DNA of 64,000 nt from Alentia gelatinosa (taxonomy: Eukaryota > Annelida > Polychaeta > Phyllodocida > Polynoidae), in assembly GCA_950022655.1 (NCBI GenBank), contig OX465580.1, forward strand, positions 121,317,016-121,381,015, read 5' to 3'. The notes below the pieces were generated by a model, which was not told where the DNA came from, searched no databases, and saw only the letters and a list, made by a program, of their open reading frames with translations. Within the stretch, counting starts at the first letter, position 1, and each line of letters starts with the position of its first letter. This document shows, piece by piece, positions 47,970 to 60,417 of the stretch. The position numbers and the translations under genes were made by a program.

Positions 47970-50800
47970 GTGTCTATCAATGTATCGATATGTTTTCATT
48001 TAGTCGTTCACAACTTAGTGTCCACTGAGCTTCTACTCCAGTCTGAACACTAGGCCAAGACCGGGCACATTTCTCCCCTGGTTAAATGTTATTTTATCAT
48101 GTCTTGGATTACACTTTTGAAGCACGGGATTGAATCAAGCTTCTGGATGTAGTGTTCAAGTTTATCCCATTCAACAATGCATCGATTTGCCGGGGATTTC
48201 TCGTACTTACTGGAACGATGATGAAACCTTATGAATTTATAAATTTAGTTCAGCCTGCACAAGCCACAACACACTCATACACAATACAGTATTGAGAATG
48301 TGCAACTGAGGTGATTGAATTTGTTCCCCAGTTACAAAGAAACTAGAAGGTAGAGCTTTCAAGGTGATAATGTAGAACGTACGATAGGATCCAGTGCACA
48401 GTGTTACTTTAGTCGGAAGATGTCAATATAATCCACAACTGTACCCAAGATTGCTGCAATTGTAAAGAGAATTTCCCACGTGTGGCTGTAGCTTGTATGT
48501 GTAAGTATAGTACTGTAGCCTAAAACAATATACTACAATGGTTGAGTGAGGGCATAGTTCATGATACATGTATAGAACATCTAGTAGATATGAAAGTAAC
48601 ACTTAAAGATTACCACCCGAATGAACTCATTCTATATGATTTCCAGCAGCGCGTTCCAAATGGTAGTCGTCTCTGTACACATGGGGCCTGCCATTCGATA
48701 ATCATAGTATAGTATTTCTGCTAGATTCCTCAATAAAAGATTAAACTCATATTGTTGTTCTATTACTTGTATCTTCATAGATTTGTAAAGAGGTAACTTA
48801 TCGTATTTATATAGCAAGTGCGTATTTAACTGGTATGTCCCGTAATAATTTACTATTTATCAAAAGATGATCCTGGACAAACCAAATCAGAACCGAATAT
48901 AATCGTTCGGAAAGAAACCCTTGTAATGAAGGAATTGGATCGGCGATGGATTATCAGGAACAGTCAATTTCAGTTGTTAGTTTACTGTAATTGCTCCCTA
49001 TTTGTATTTGTCTGAATACGGGCGAAAACAAACAAACCTTTTTGAAAGAAGAGAATTTGCTTTGGAACTTGATTAATTTCTTGTTTTTCAATAGTTGATT
49101 CGTCATGGGTCCACTGACTTTGTCAATGGAGTACTTGTATTTTTACAGGATGTTGGACTTCTGATCTTGGACTTCTGGACTGAGTGTAAATCTGTATCAT
49201 AATTAGATAAAGTGCATTTGACCCTAATCAGGTCCAACCTCTAGAGGGTGTTGTTGGTGTCAAGTCATATATTAATTTCATTTATTCAGATCTAAAATTT
49301 AATGGTATAATTCCAAGACCATTGGTATTATAAGAAATAAACAAGATATAAGAAATGCAAGCTATATATATCATATCATATATGTATATAAGACTGGTAG
49401 GGGAGAAAAATACGATCATCTAAGATTGGTAGGGGGAGAAAAAAATACCACTATTTATCATCTAAATACATATCACAATAATAATCATTACTATTTTAGA
49501 CATTACATATTGATTGATAATATGAACCATTATAAGACAAAACAGAAACAAAGTATTTGGAGACATTATCAGGAAAAAAGGCTTTATCAACATTCCAATA
49601 CACAGCTTTTATAAAAGGAAATCCTCGAAAAATCATTAAAATATACTAAAATAGCTATGGCTCGAATTTGTGCTGTGGGTTGAATAGCACTATGGTTGAT
49701 AGTTAACACTGGAACCCAATACGTCATAAGCAGTGTGTGGATGGGAGGGGGTGCATAGCTTCCTCGTAGTAGACCAATGATCCCTTACGATCTATGTCAA
49801 AGATACGACGATTTGTACGAACGATTCATGTGTCTCCCTACGATCTATTTTATGTAACCAAATTGGACGAGGATCGTCCACAAAGTCGTATATCGTTGTA
49901 TAGATTGTATCGTACAATGCTCCTATCGTTCAAAATTAATGTAACAGACCCAAGGTTCCATTGACCTGCCGTCTAGACATCTGCTGGTCGGACTTGACCC
50001 ACTCTGCATACGTGAGCACTGTGCAATGTTAGGTATGTTCAGAGATGGACTTCTATAGGTGTTTCCTCTGTTTAGGCCCCCAATGTAGATATAGCTGATA
50101 TTCCCAGATGCCTAACTAGGAAAACTGGAAATATGGCTGGTCACTAGCTGGCCAAAGGTTGGCTTCACTGGCAGTAACGAATCCATGTACATAATTCAAT
50201 GCAAATACAATGCGAATACTGATCGTGCTCTCCCCTGGCCAATAATTCGGCACATTGCACAAAGAAAACCTGCTACACTTCCACCAGTATAAATTGGACG
50301 GGCTTCTAGTGATTACGACTAATTTTCTATAGCTCTGTCACAACCTCTTCACCAAAAGCTAGTTAACATTGATATAGCTGATATGCAAAGGGACAAGGAA
50401 TAGGTATGGATGACTAATCGGTGAGGCTACAAGGCAGGCAGGAAGTGGTGCTAGGAACCACATGATTAGATAGGCAATAATCGATGAGTTCTTTGGACGG
50501 GCGACCGTAAACCACGAGAGGTTGACACGTAGTAAATCACGAGCGATAGCGATGGTCTTATATTATCCATATGTACTACACCTCAAGGGGGTGTCTTGGG
50601 AGTAGGACAAGTATTGATATTGATAAAAAAAAAAACCTGCAGGCATAAGCAGTTTGTTGACACAATGGCTGGTCGTGATACTTGGTCGTTATCCAAAATC
50701 ACTGATATACTTTTTTGAGTAATTTCTCATTGAGACAATTAGGTTATACTTTACAATTCTCAATAAAGAGGCTAGGGCCTCAGCCTATGCATAAGGCTGG
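47970..50800. other. Non-coding stretch, nothing recognised
   Basis: No domain-bearing frame was recognised. A degraded foldback relative with 'tacgatctat'/'cgtacaa' motifs lies around 49700-49960. Confidence 0.4.
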
Positions 50801-50801
50801 T

Positions 50802-51061
50802 TTTCATGGCCTAGCCGTGTGTGTGTGTGTGTGTGTGTAGGTGTGTGTATGTGTGTGTGTGTGTGATTTATATTTAGGTATACAATGGTGTACTACCTTG
50901 GTGTACTGGCAACAGTTTATTTCTTATTTCAAGAATGTTGAATAGAAATTTGAAATATTAAGATATAAATCAAGAGAAATTGATACTGAATATACATGTG
51001 AAATACATGTGAAATGAATAATTTAAGAATAAAGAAAGTTTGTTCAATGAATGCAATGAAT
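50802..51061 (+). repeat. About 260-bp direct duplication, copy 1
   Basis: From TTTTCATGGCCTAGCCGTG through a (GT)n tract to TTCAATGAATGCAATGAAT, this block is repeated nearly identically at 51820-52080, offset 1019 bp. Differences are mainly in the GT tract length and a few bases. Confidence 0.95.
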
Positions 51062-51540
51062 AAATTAGTTGAATATATTTATAAGGTAATACTTAATTAG
51101 AATTACATCGAATATGATGTGTAAAAAAGAAAAATAGAGAATAAATGATGATAAAAATCAAATAAGTAAAATGATAGTAATAAATAGATAAAAATGTATC
51201 ATATATATTGAAATTTTAACTAAGTAGAATTAAAAACCAAACTTTTTTATAATAAAATTGGTTAAAAAAAATATATATATAAAAATTAAGAAATAATAAT
51301 AATAAATAGAATCAAAAAAGGAAAATAAAAACATAATTTGAATAAGTAAGTAAAAATAAAAACAAATGGGAATGAGTCATTTGGAAATTTATATGGAGGA
51401 ATTTTAAATTTTAATCTGTATATATTTGATTCAATTTACTTCATTTGATTTACTTTATTTTTATTTTAGGGTGAGAATTTTCAGCTAAATTTAATTGAAT
51501 TTATTTGATCTAGTATAATTTATTTGCTTTAGTTACCCAT
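51062..51540. other. AT-rich low-complexity sequence
   Basis: A/T-rich DNA with runs of AATAAATAGATAAAA type and no gene. Confidence 0.8.
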
Positions 51541-51547
51541 TGTTACT

Positions 51548-51826
51548 TTATTTTAGCCGACTAGATACCAAAATATCCTTGAGATTTTTATTCCTTTTGT
51601 ATGCAACAACCAAATCATCGCGGAAATGTTTTGGAAATGTGTCTTGCAATGTTTGGTATTTTTGTCTAACCAATGAACTGATTTTGATGGCAGTAGCACT
51701 ATATGGGATAGAGAATACCACAGTTTGTTTTGGGGATAATTTAATGTTCATGCCCTTAGGCTGCATTGTTTCCAGTAGCTGCATCCACTTATATTCAATA
51801 TCTCTTCTTTTTATCTTGTTTTTCAT
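51548..51826 (-). pseudogene. Penelope-like retroelement fragment
   Basis: A 92-codon minus-strand frame encodes a typical linker between the reverse transcriptase and the GIY-YIG endonuclease of Penelope-like elements: SALIRISSL-like 'ATAIKISSLVRQKYQTLQ', then FPKHFRDDLVVAYKRNKN and LKDILVSSRLK. The 'xRxKNLKDxLVxSxL' block is the recognisable part. The frame ends at a stop before any endonuclease motif, and no RT catalytic sequence lies upstream, where the duplicated (GT)n block begins. It is an isolated dead fragment. Confidence 0.65.
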
Positions 51827-52080
51827 GGCCTAGCCGTGTGTGTGTGTGTGTAGGTGTGTGTATGTGTGTGTATGTGTGTGTGTGATTTGTATTTAGGTAT
51901 ACAATGGTGTACTACCTTGGTGTACTGGCAACAGTTTATTTCTTATTTCAAGAATGTTGAGTAGAAATTTGAAATATTAAGATATAAATCAAGAGAAATT
52001 GATACTGAATATACATGTAAAATACATGTGAAATGAATAATTTAAGAATAAAGAAAGTTTGTTCAATGAATGCAATGAAT
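51820..52080 (+). repeat. About 260-bp direct duplication, copy 2
   Basis: Near-identical copy of 50802-51061. It ends at GCAATGAAT, where a second (GT)n tract begins. Confidence 0.95.
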
Positions 52081-52082
52081 GT

Positions 52083-52109
52083 AGTGTGTGTAGGTGTGTG
52101 TATGTGTGT

Positions 52110-52160
<51 letters not shown>

Positions 52161-52195
52161 TGTGTGTCTGTGTGTGTCTGTGTGTGTGTGTGTAC
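52083..52195. repeat. (GT)n microsatellite
   Basis: Mostly uninterrupted TG repeats with a few A and C variants. A run of about 20 C follows at 52254-52273. Confidence 0.97.
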
Positions 52196-52279
52196 GTTGT
52201 TCAATAGATCGTATCCTCTAGCTATTGTATCGTACTTTAAATAACGGTTGCAGCACCCCCCCCCCCCCCCCCCATGTGC

Positions 52280-53176
52280 ATACAGCTGTGCATACCACCG
52301 ACTTTTTTTTAGCATAGAATGGAATTCAACAATATTGAAGATGCCTTGAGGGGGATTTGGGACTTTCTTAATAGACAATGCAGCAACTTCAAACAAGGAC
52401 CAGTAGATAGGCATAGACATAGGCATTGGGAATATCTGTATAGTTAACCTTTCGCTTACCTTTTGTGAAAACATGAATTTTTGGAGGAAGGGTGGAAATT
52501 AAGCGATAAAGCTGGCTCAGTGTTCTCCAGTCACAGTGTCAGTCAACCGGTCATTAATTCAGAAAACCGAGTATCTGTTCGGAAACTGAATGAGGAACGA
52601 GTTATATCAATATAGTGTGGAAGAATGTCATCCTATTCCGCAGCTAGCGAGCGTACACAGCGCAGTGAACGGGAAGTGAGTGGGTGTTCGAGGTGCTCGG
52701 GAAACGGAATGCAGCCAACTTCCACCAGACGGTCTAGTAGTCCATCGCCAAGTCGACCACCAGTCCATTCACGAACCACCTGCTTTCATAAACATTTTAC
52801 GCTTACCCGTCAACGACGCACTGCTATTTGGTCCTTGTTTGCGATTCGTGGCATACAATCACACAATTCAGGTCTGGCATAGCATTTATGTCAAAGTGTG
52901 AGACTTACCTCATGACTGCGAGGCAGACTAATTCCATCTTTATAGCATGTCCATATAAACCTAGAAAATGTAAACGGTAAGTGCCCGCTAAAAGCCGGTA
53001 AAAGCAGACCAATGAAAGTGGATATGAATTGCATAAGGACCCCCTGTCTGAACCCATTAACAACAGTAAGGTGTCATTAACTAGACCAGATATATATTGA
53101 TTCACCTAAAGCCAGGGGGCGTGTGTTACACCCTTAAATGAACTAAAAACCCACATATGTAACAACCCTTAATTGT

Positions 53177-53179
<3 letters not shown>
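52280..53179. other. Non-coding stretch, nothing recognised
   Basis: Ser/Arg-rich frames at 52625-52882 have low-complexity composition and no domain. Confidence 0.4.
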
Positions 53180-53350
<171 letters not shown>

Positions 53351-53740
53351 TATTATGGAACCAATTAACAATTGCTATGTAATAAATGATTTCATTGATA
53401 ATAATAATTGAGACTAAGGCATGAGTGATAAACAGGGTTTATTAGAAAAGTAACATTGCGACCTTCCCCAGCCTATGCATCTAGAATTACAGGTAAGCTA
53501 AAGCTTGAAAGCTTGAAAAAGATTTAAAAACAGTGTGATCAGGTGAGCAGATAACAGCGGAATGTAAAACAGTCAGTAAACAGGTAACCTAGGAGAGTGG
53601 GTCTGGTGCCAGACAACAAAGCAGGAACAGCAGTGAATAGTTCTGAGAGTAGTATTGGTTATTAATCTATATTTATATAATCATGGTTATATAGCTATAT
53701 AGTGCACAGTTGGTATGGGTCTAATCAAGGTCTAATAGCT

Positions 53741-54185
53741 GCTTTCCGTTCAGCGCCGCCATGCGGTCATGTTACATGACAACGCGGCCGCTCGGCCAAA
53801 CATTGCGCTGTCCGACTGCAGCCAAGGCTTTCACACATAGGGTATGAGTGGCGGGTATGAATGCAGAGGTGTTGTTTTCTTCCAGATAACGGTGTTAGAA
53901 CAAGCAAGGGTACTCTTCAAACTAGGACTGGTTGTCTAAACTTTAGAGTTGATAATTAGTTCCTTAAAGGTCTTCAAAGCTTTATATGCAAAACGGGTTA
54001 TAAGAAATACTCAGTTATAACAAAGTAGTTAATCTTATAAACCCACAGTCAAATGTAATCACCTCTTTCTATTGAAACAACATATTCAAAAGAATTAGGG
54101 CAAGACATATTCCTAAGAAATAATCCAATATATTTCCTATCTCTAAAAATAGCTGGATATATTTTCTGTAATATCTAAGCGGGTT

Positions 54186-54248
<63 letters not shown>

Positions 54249-54918
54249 AGACATACAATATATTTATGTATATACAATATATTTATTTATATATGTATAC
54301 ATATCTATATACTATGATATGATAATTGTTTTGGTTATTCCAGAGGGGAGGATAAGCCTATAGACTATAGTAGCCAGGCCCATACCAGTATATCTCTGCT
54401 ACCCATGTCTTTTGAGAAGTGAAATGAAATAATCTCGATCAATAGATCGGTTAACATAACCTAGGATGATATAAGTGCACCATTAGTGACAATGGCCAAC
54501 TGAGGATGATATATTGTAGTGAAAGCGTAATGTACTAGATAATGAGAGGGGTATGTGGGTGGGGATATAATGGGTTAAGAGTATATTAAGTATGCAAGGA
54601 ATGTGTATGTACTGTTATTCATTGTTGGTATTCAATGGAAGAACGCTATGTTACATGGCGAATTGTATATCGTTATGCTTGTTGATCAAAATTAAAAAAT
54701 TTAAAAAAAACTACCAAATCAAAGCTGACATACCATAGAGTACGATAGAACCGCTTTTGGTTTTCTAGAAATAACATACACTGGTATTATAAACGTATTA
54801 CGCTCATAGACTCAGTCATCCAATGGTAAAGGATACGTTGCCAGGGGTTTGCTTGGCTGCATGTATTGCGTAACCAAGAAGATAAGGCGCGAAACCGGCC
54901 TGCGGAAAAAGGCCTATT
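53741..54918. repeat. Dispersed repeat, copy B, with an (AT)n insertion
   Basis: Matches copy A at 10411-10983 in two blocks (53741-53960 and 54714-54918). The intervening 750 bp, absent from copy A, include (AT)n at 54188-54244. Shared cores are CAGCGCCGCC, AACGCGGCCGCTCGG, ATTACGCTCATA, ATACGTTGCCAGGGG and AAAAAGGCCTATTA. Confidence 0.8.
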
Positions 54919-55980
54919 ACTATAGTGGGTAGCTAGTAGTCTATCTTCAGAGTCTGATTGCTTAAAGTCTTGGAGAGTTCTAATGCAGGGTAGACCTAAC
55001 TCTTTTGGCATGGTCCCAGCGCCACAGAGACCTCACATCCCTGTGACCCTAAGGAATAAGGATGAACAATGGAGTACAGTTTAGTAACTTTAAAATCCTG
55101 AGAAGCAATCCATAGACATACTGTAATATAGACGCACTGTCATAGTGCTTACTTACGTCACACCATATTACATGAAAACCCGTAGTAAAGGTTACAGACT
55201 CAAATCTAATCAATGTGAATTCTTAACTTCAAGTATATAAGTTCAGACCTGTGTAGTCAATCATACTAGGGATTGTCCATGATCTCTCAAATATCATTTT
55301 TCTTGTTATTGCTTATCGTCCATGTTCCGTCCTCAATAATTGCACATAATGTAATGGTAAATGTTCACGACTCAATTCTCTGAGTTCACAATCTCCTGAT
55401 GTTAGTCCAATCAGTGTTCTGTTCTTATGAGTCCAAAGTATCCTCTCTGTGTTCTCTCCATCGAGAGTTAGTTCCTTACATGTCAGTCTGTAAGTTACTC
55501 ACAGAGATGATGGCTTCACTCAATGTTCATTCACTGTAGGCGACTCCACTCCAAGCAGAGCGGAGCCTCAAGGGCCTAGAATCGAACCCGTCCTCCAGCG
55601 AGGAGTGGCTTTGCTCAGTTCTCTACCAGATCTTATCCTCATACTCAACTGCTGCTCTCAGCAGCGGCAGCAGAGGTATACTCCTCTGCTGCTTACATCA
55701 GCAAGTCACATGATCATTCACTTCCTTATACAGAAGATCCATTCTAAATCTTACCTCCGGCTATCGCCATTTTGCTTTGTATTTAGCAGTTTTACGCACA
55801 CCTGTTTTAAACTTATAACGATATCATGATCAAATTATCTTTATTTTAAAATCATAACATAATCTCAGACTAGCGCGTAGTGCAATAGTGTAGCAGGCAG
55901 GTGGCGGTGTAGGAGGATAGCACAACAGAGAGGGAATGAGCCAGCTGTACATCAAGCCTCTGTAGTGGGAACCTGGGAGC
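54919..55980. other. Non-coding stretch with a tRNA-like B box
   Basis: On the minus strand, CGGGTTCGATTCT near 55589-55601 resembles a Pol III B box, but no convincing A box or cloverleaf accompanies it. It could be a decayed SINE head. No gene was recognised. Confidence 0.35.
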
Positions 55981-55984
55981 AGGA

Positions 55985-56345
55985 GGATAGGCCACCACTG
56001 GTGGGGGGATGGAGGCACCGTCATCAGGGAGGGCCCCACCAGTGGTGGAAGACCCACCACCAGTGGAGGTCCCACACTAGGAAGTGTTTGCACGAGGGAG
56101 TGGGCTGAGGTCTGGCCAAGTCCGCTGCACTAGGTCTGCCCTTCAGCAGCTGGAACCTCTAAGTTTTCCTTTATTGCTGGCACTCATTCCTTATACAGGC
56201 AGTTGATGATGTCACGGCGTCCCTCCACTGCTGGTGGAGGTCCCACCAGCAGTTGGTCCTTCTTCGGTAGTGGACCCTACACCGGCGGTGGGTCCTCCAC
56301 CAGTGGTGGGTCCTCCTCCATCGGTGGGTCCTCCTCCGACAACAC
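55985..56345. repeat. Degenerate minisatellite (GGTGGGTCCTCC type)
   Basis: Imperfect 15-18-bp units such as CCACCAGTGGTGGGTCCT recur in two patches (55985-56080 and 56215-56345). Pro/Val-rich frames on either strand come from the repeat. Confidence 0.75.
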
Positions 56346-56798
56346 TCAAATCCAGTGGAATTGGTTGCCTAATGTGTAGGTGTAAATAGAGGTGAAAAGT
56401 AGTCTCTGAGGGCTAAGAGTAGTGGTAGGGTGAGGGGCGTCGATGACGGTGGCAGCTGTGGCGGTGGGGAAGGGGCTGCGTCGGATGTGAAGGGTTGGTT
56501 GGTACACTTCTTCTGTTCTTTTATCAGCCTTCTCTGGTTTTGATGCATCCTTAACGCCATGGCCTCAATCTTGTCTCTGAAATTGATATTAATACTAATA
56601 TCAATACTAGTTTACCACCCTTATGACTTACTTTATAGCTTTACCATCCTTACATGTTATATTCACAATAAATGTAGGCAATATTATATAAAAACTAGGA
56701 AATATATGTTATATATCATTACATATTATATCAACTCTATTCAACATACACAAATATTTTGACTGCTAATTAAGTATAGTGTGTGCGTGTCAATGTAC

Positions 56799-57559
56799 TT
56801 ACTGTTCTATTTCTATTTCCTCCACCGGAACGTCATGGGGATTTCCCTCCAAGATTCTGACTGATGCCTCACGTTTTAGTCTTTTCCTATGCCATTTTAC
56901 TCTAATGATCGCAGTGCACACAATAACTATGCATTACATAGCGGTCAGTGGAATAGCAGATACGATAATGCTCAAATTTGTTTCAGTCAGAAAATCATCC
57001 ACAACAGATGTACTATTATCATTTTGGACTTCCAGGTGTGGGATATATGGTTTGTTCTCCTTCTGATTATGCACTGTGGTATCTGAGATGAGATTAGTAA
57101 TGCTGTCACTGTCACTTGACTTTTTCTTCTGACTGTCATGTGTGTGCTTGGAATTATACACAAGGATGACAGCACCTGGAGTTGACAGCTGTGGCTGGGA
57201 TGAGGTGTCATTTTTTACATAAAAACAGTCAGTCGTAATTAGTATATTTTGATATATACCACTGTGACAGACAATTTTGGTCTTGCTTAAGTCTATACTT
57301 TCGAGGTGAGGAAATACACTTGTGCCTTTTGAAGCATGGAAGTCAAATCCTGTTCAGTTATGAAAGATGTATGAGCATCTAATGTCTCAATGTTCATATT
57401 CACTTGATCCCATGCATTGTGTCGATTAAACATGGACATTAAATTCTGGTATCTACATTTCATTTGGCTAACACGACACCGACATTCATGACATAGTCTG
57501 GCATTGACAAATGGTACACAAACCATTATTAAAAGAACAAATTTGAAGAGATAATCCAT
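56799..57559 (-). pseudogene. Disrupted leucine-rich-repeat type I membrane protein gene
   Basis: A single-exon gene remnant. From ATG at 57559, a signal peptide (MDYLFKFVLLIMVCVPFVNA) is followed by an LRR N-terminal cap (CHECRCRVSQMKC) and LRR-like stretches (IETLDAHTSFITEQDL, then FPHLESIDLSKTKIVC). Next come a Ser/Thr/Asn-rich stalk, a transmembrane segment (LSIIVSAIPLTAM ... CIVIVCTAII) and a basic stop-transfer (RVKWHRKRLK), then a short acidic tail closing with TAA at 56799-56801. Two lesions break it: a two-base duplication-like shift (GTGT) near 57322, between the two LRR stretches, and a TAA at 56934-56936 inside the transmembrane segment. The acidic tail ends at CA-GTAAGT, which also looks like a splice donor. 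Family membership is clear in outline, but no orthologue is named. Confidence 0.7.
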
Positions 57560-57899
57560 GCTGCCAACAAAATATTCCCACCACCCATGCGGTCTACATA
57601 CAAAAACTATATCTGATATTATGTACTCTTTACTTTCATAAGTCTGAATTACATTTAAATTGATAACACATTTATATTTGATTTGTTGTATTATCATTCC
57701 CTTAAAACCCACACCACATAACCCTTTGATATTAGGATGAAAATGCATGTGCGAGGTAACAACGAATCCTGTTTTGCATCTTGATATGATCATGTGACCA
57801 GGGAATTCCCAACAAAACGCCATCATAGACCCTATTAGCATGATATCATTCAACCAACTGAGAGCAGGCTTTCCCTACTCTCTGGAGCCAAACATTTAA

Positions 57900-58549
57900 A
57901 AACACCTATCTGAGTTTTCTCAGCTCTAAAACATGTTTACTATTAATTGTATCTCAAATTTATTTGATTCTAGTTGTTTATACAACTGAAAGAGGTGTGT
58001 ATAGTCCACGTTCATTAAGATTAGATTTAGTATGGAGTTATTTCACCAGACAGCGCCACTGAGTAAAATAACTGACCGCGGGATAACTGCTTAACAGCAC
58101 CCACATGGGTTTCCTCTATACTATACTAATCCAATTATGTGTATATTTAAGATTGTATAATGCCTATCAGGCTTATAGCTATCGGGCTAATGCATTATAC
58201 CCATTGATTGTAAAGATGATGTATCAAAAGTTCTGGTCTAAATCAACCAGAACCATATAATGGATTCTGTCAACCCTTTTAGACATTAAATAAACGATGC
58301 CCACAGTGCTACAGTCTATCTAACACCAACACTGTGTATGATTATTCTGCATAATACATTATGTAGTCCTGGTATGTACCCATACTTTGCATCAGATTTA
58401 TTCATAATGCATATGTATTGAGGACAATTGAGAAATTTATCAGTAATTACACTTGGACAAATTTTAGCACACCCACTCATGGTTGAAATTTGACCAAATT
58501 TGATCAAATATGACCGTGGAAAAACCCATACCATAGACCTCTACATAGG
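57900..58549. other. Non-coding stretch
   Basis: AT-rich, no recognised gene. It leads into the duplicated block. Confidence 0.4.
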
Positions 58550-60115
58550 TCATCAATATATATCTTCTCATGAAATGCATTTTAAATTCCTTGATATTCC
58601 AGGTGAAATATCTCCAGACTTCTTCTCTTTCTAAAATGGCAGATCTCTTCATATATCACAGAGTTTTTCACACTCAGTTCATCAACCTGGAATCGTATGG
58701 AAAATATATCCAAGGTGGCTGCTTTCCCTATGATATATTCCCAAAGGAAATTTTAATTTGCCCATAACTTCTTTAATATTAGCTTTTAAGCTTTTAAGCT
58801 TTAATTTTATACACAGAGATCTCCCAACACTTTAACATCGTATTTTATAAAATTTATTAACTTGAACACCAAGAGAAATATACCCAGTCTTCTCTCTGAA
58901 AGAATGAAACGGTAAATATCTTCATATATCACAGTTATTCACTGGTCTGCCATGAAGAGTGTGCATACTGAAAGCTAGTGGGGATGACTTCCATAAGTTG
59001 GGTTTGTAGTTCTCCATGTCTAAATTGTCTTACTGGATAATTCTTATCAGATATCAGATTTATTTGGACTCAGGATATACACTAATTAACCCAGTCCTTA
59101 CACAGTCCTTGTTTAGGTGATAACCCCAGCTCACATGTGTGAACAATAAGGGCAAGTAACAAATTTAAAAAAAGGTGTCATGTGACATGATTTGTGTTAC
59201 CATGGCAATTGTTTCAATTTTTTTTTTTTTTCATATCTAAATACATATTTTGTTTAAAAATCGTGTTATGATATGAGTATTTCACAAATTATGAGCCTAA
59301 ATTGTAAGATGTTCGCCCATGGCTGGAAATACCATTTGGCATCATTCGCCTGTGGCATCATTAGGAAGGAAAGGGTTAACTAATAAACTTCTTACACATA
59401 TTAACTAATTACAATACACTCTAATCTTTTCACATAAGTAATTCTCACCTAATTAATACAAATATCAATTATATACAATTACTATTTAGACTTTAAGCAA
59501 CCATTAAAATATTGTGGACAACTCCCAACAGATAGAGTTTCAGTTCTCCATGTCTATGTTGTCTTGCCGGATAATTCTTAAAGCATACCGGATAAATTTA
59601 TTTGCTGGAGCCAGCATTTTCAGTGCTGAGTTCATTTTGGTATTGGTTTTGAAACCAACTCCTAATATCAAGTAAATGAAGCCCAAAATGATGCCCAAAC
59701 AGAATTTCCATCCAGATGTTAACTCATGAATATTAATGATATAAAGAATATATAAATAGCATGGCGTAGAGTGATCTTCACTGCCAAGCAAAGATGGCCA
59801 TGGAGAAAACAATACCATAACATGGACCTCTACAAATGTCATCAATAAATATCTTCTCAAAGAAATACACTTTTATTTCTTTGATACTCCATGAGAAGTA
59901 TATCCAGGCTTTTTCTGAAACAAACAAAACTGTGAATCACAGTTATTCACACATTCAGTCCATCCACCTGAGATCATAGGGAAAATGTATCAATAATGGC
60001 TGCTTTCCCTATGTCATATACCCCTTATGCCATTTTAATTCACCCATAACTTCTTTGATATAATTTTGTTCTCTAGACACAGAGAATTTCCCAACACTTT
60101 AACATCATATGGAAT
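58550..60115. repeat. Diverged local duplication block
   Basis: Segments recur in the same orientation. 58555-58840 matches 59835-60112 (TATCTTCTCA, TGGCTGCTTTCCCTATG, CCCATAACTTCTTT, CCCAACACTTTAACATC). About 58995-59045 matches 59530-59580 (GTTCTCCATGTCTA, GATAATTCTTA). A third partial copy of the first motif lies at about 58870-58950. Identity is roughly 70-80% by eye. The minus-strand frame at 59860-59540 (hydrophobic segment FCLGIILGFIYLILGVGF) could be a membrane-protein exon remnant of unknown family. Confidence 0.75.
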
Positions 60116-60417
60116 CATTGGTTGCCCATGGCCTTTGGTCAGGGGTGGTCATTGCCCCCCCTGGTGAAACTACTCTGCACTCGCGCACCCCTGCGCCACC
60201 TCTCCACTCTCGGCCGCACTAGACATCAAAGTGCGCGAGTACGACACTGTCCTCTGTCTCATTCGCTTCACTGGTCTCCTACGCTCAACACCTATTTTTT
60301 CTATCGCTCCTTGGCTTATCGCCCTCCGTACCTTCGGTCTCCGTATTCCCCTGAATATCGGCAGACGAGGACAGGGATACCAAGCGATTCAGTGGTTTAA
60401 GGAATTATAGTCTAGTT

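Noticed and set aside
51989..52474. 161-codon minus-strand frame with a Thr/His repeat
   Set aside because: The centre is the (GT)n tract and the rest is the duplicated non-coding block; no domain.
55555..55640. Possible tRNA or SINE head on the minus strand
   Set aside because: A B-box-like CGGGTTCGATTCT is present, but the A box is poor and no cloverleaf can be drawn.
55830..56093. Pro/Val-rich minus-strand frame
   Set aside because: It comes from the degenerate minisatellite and has no domain or splice context.
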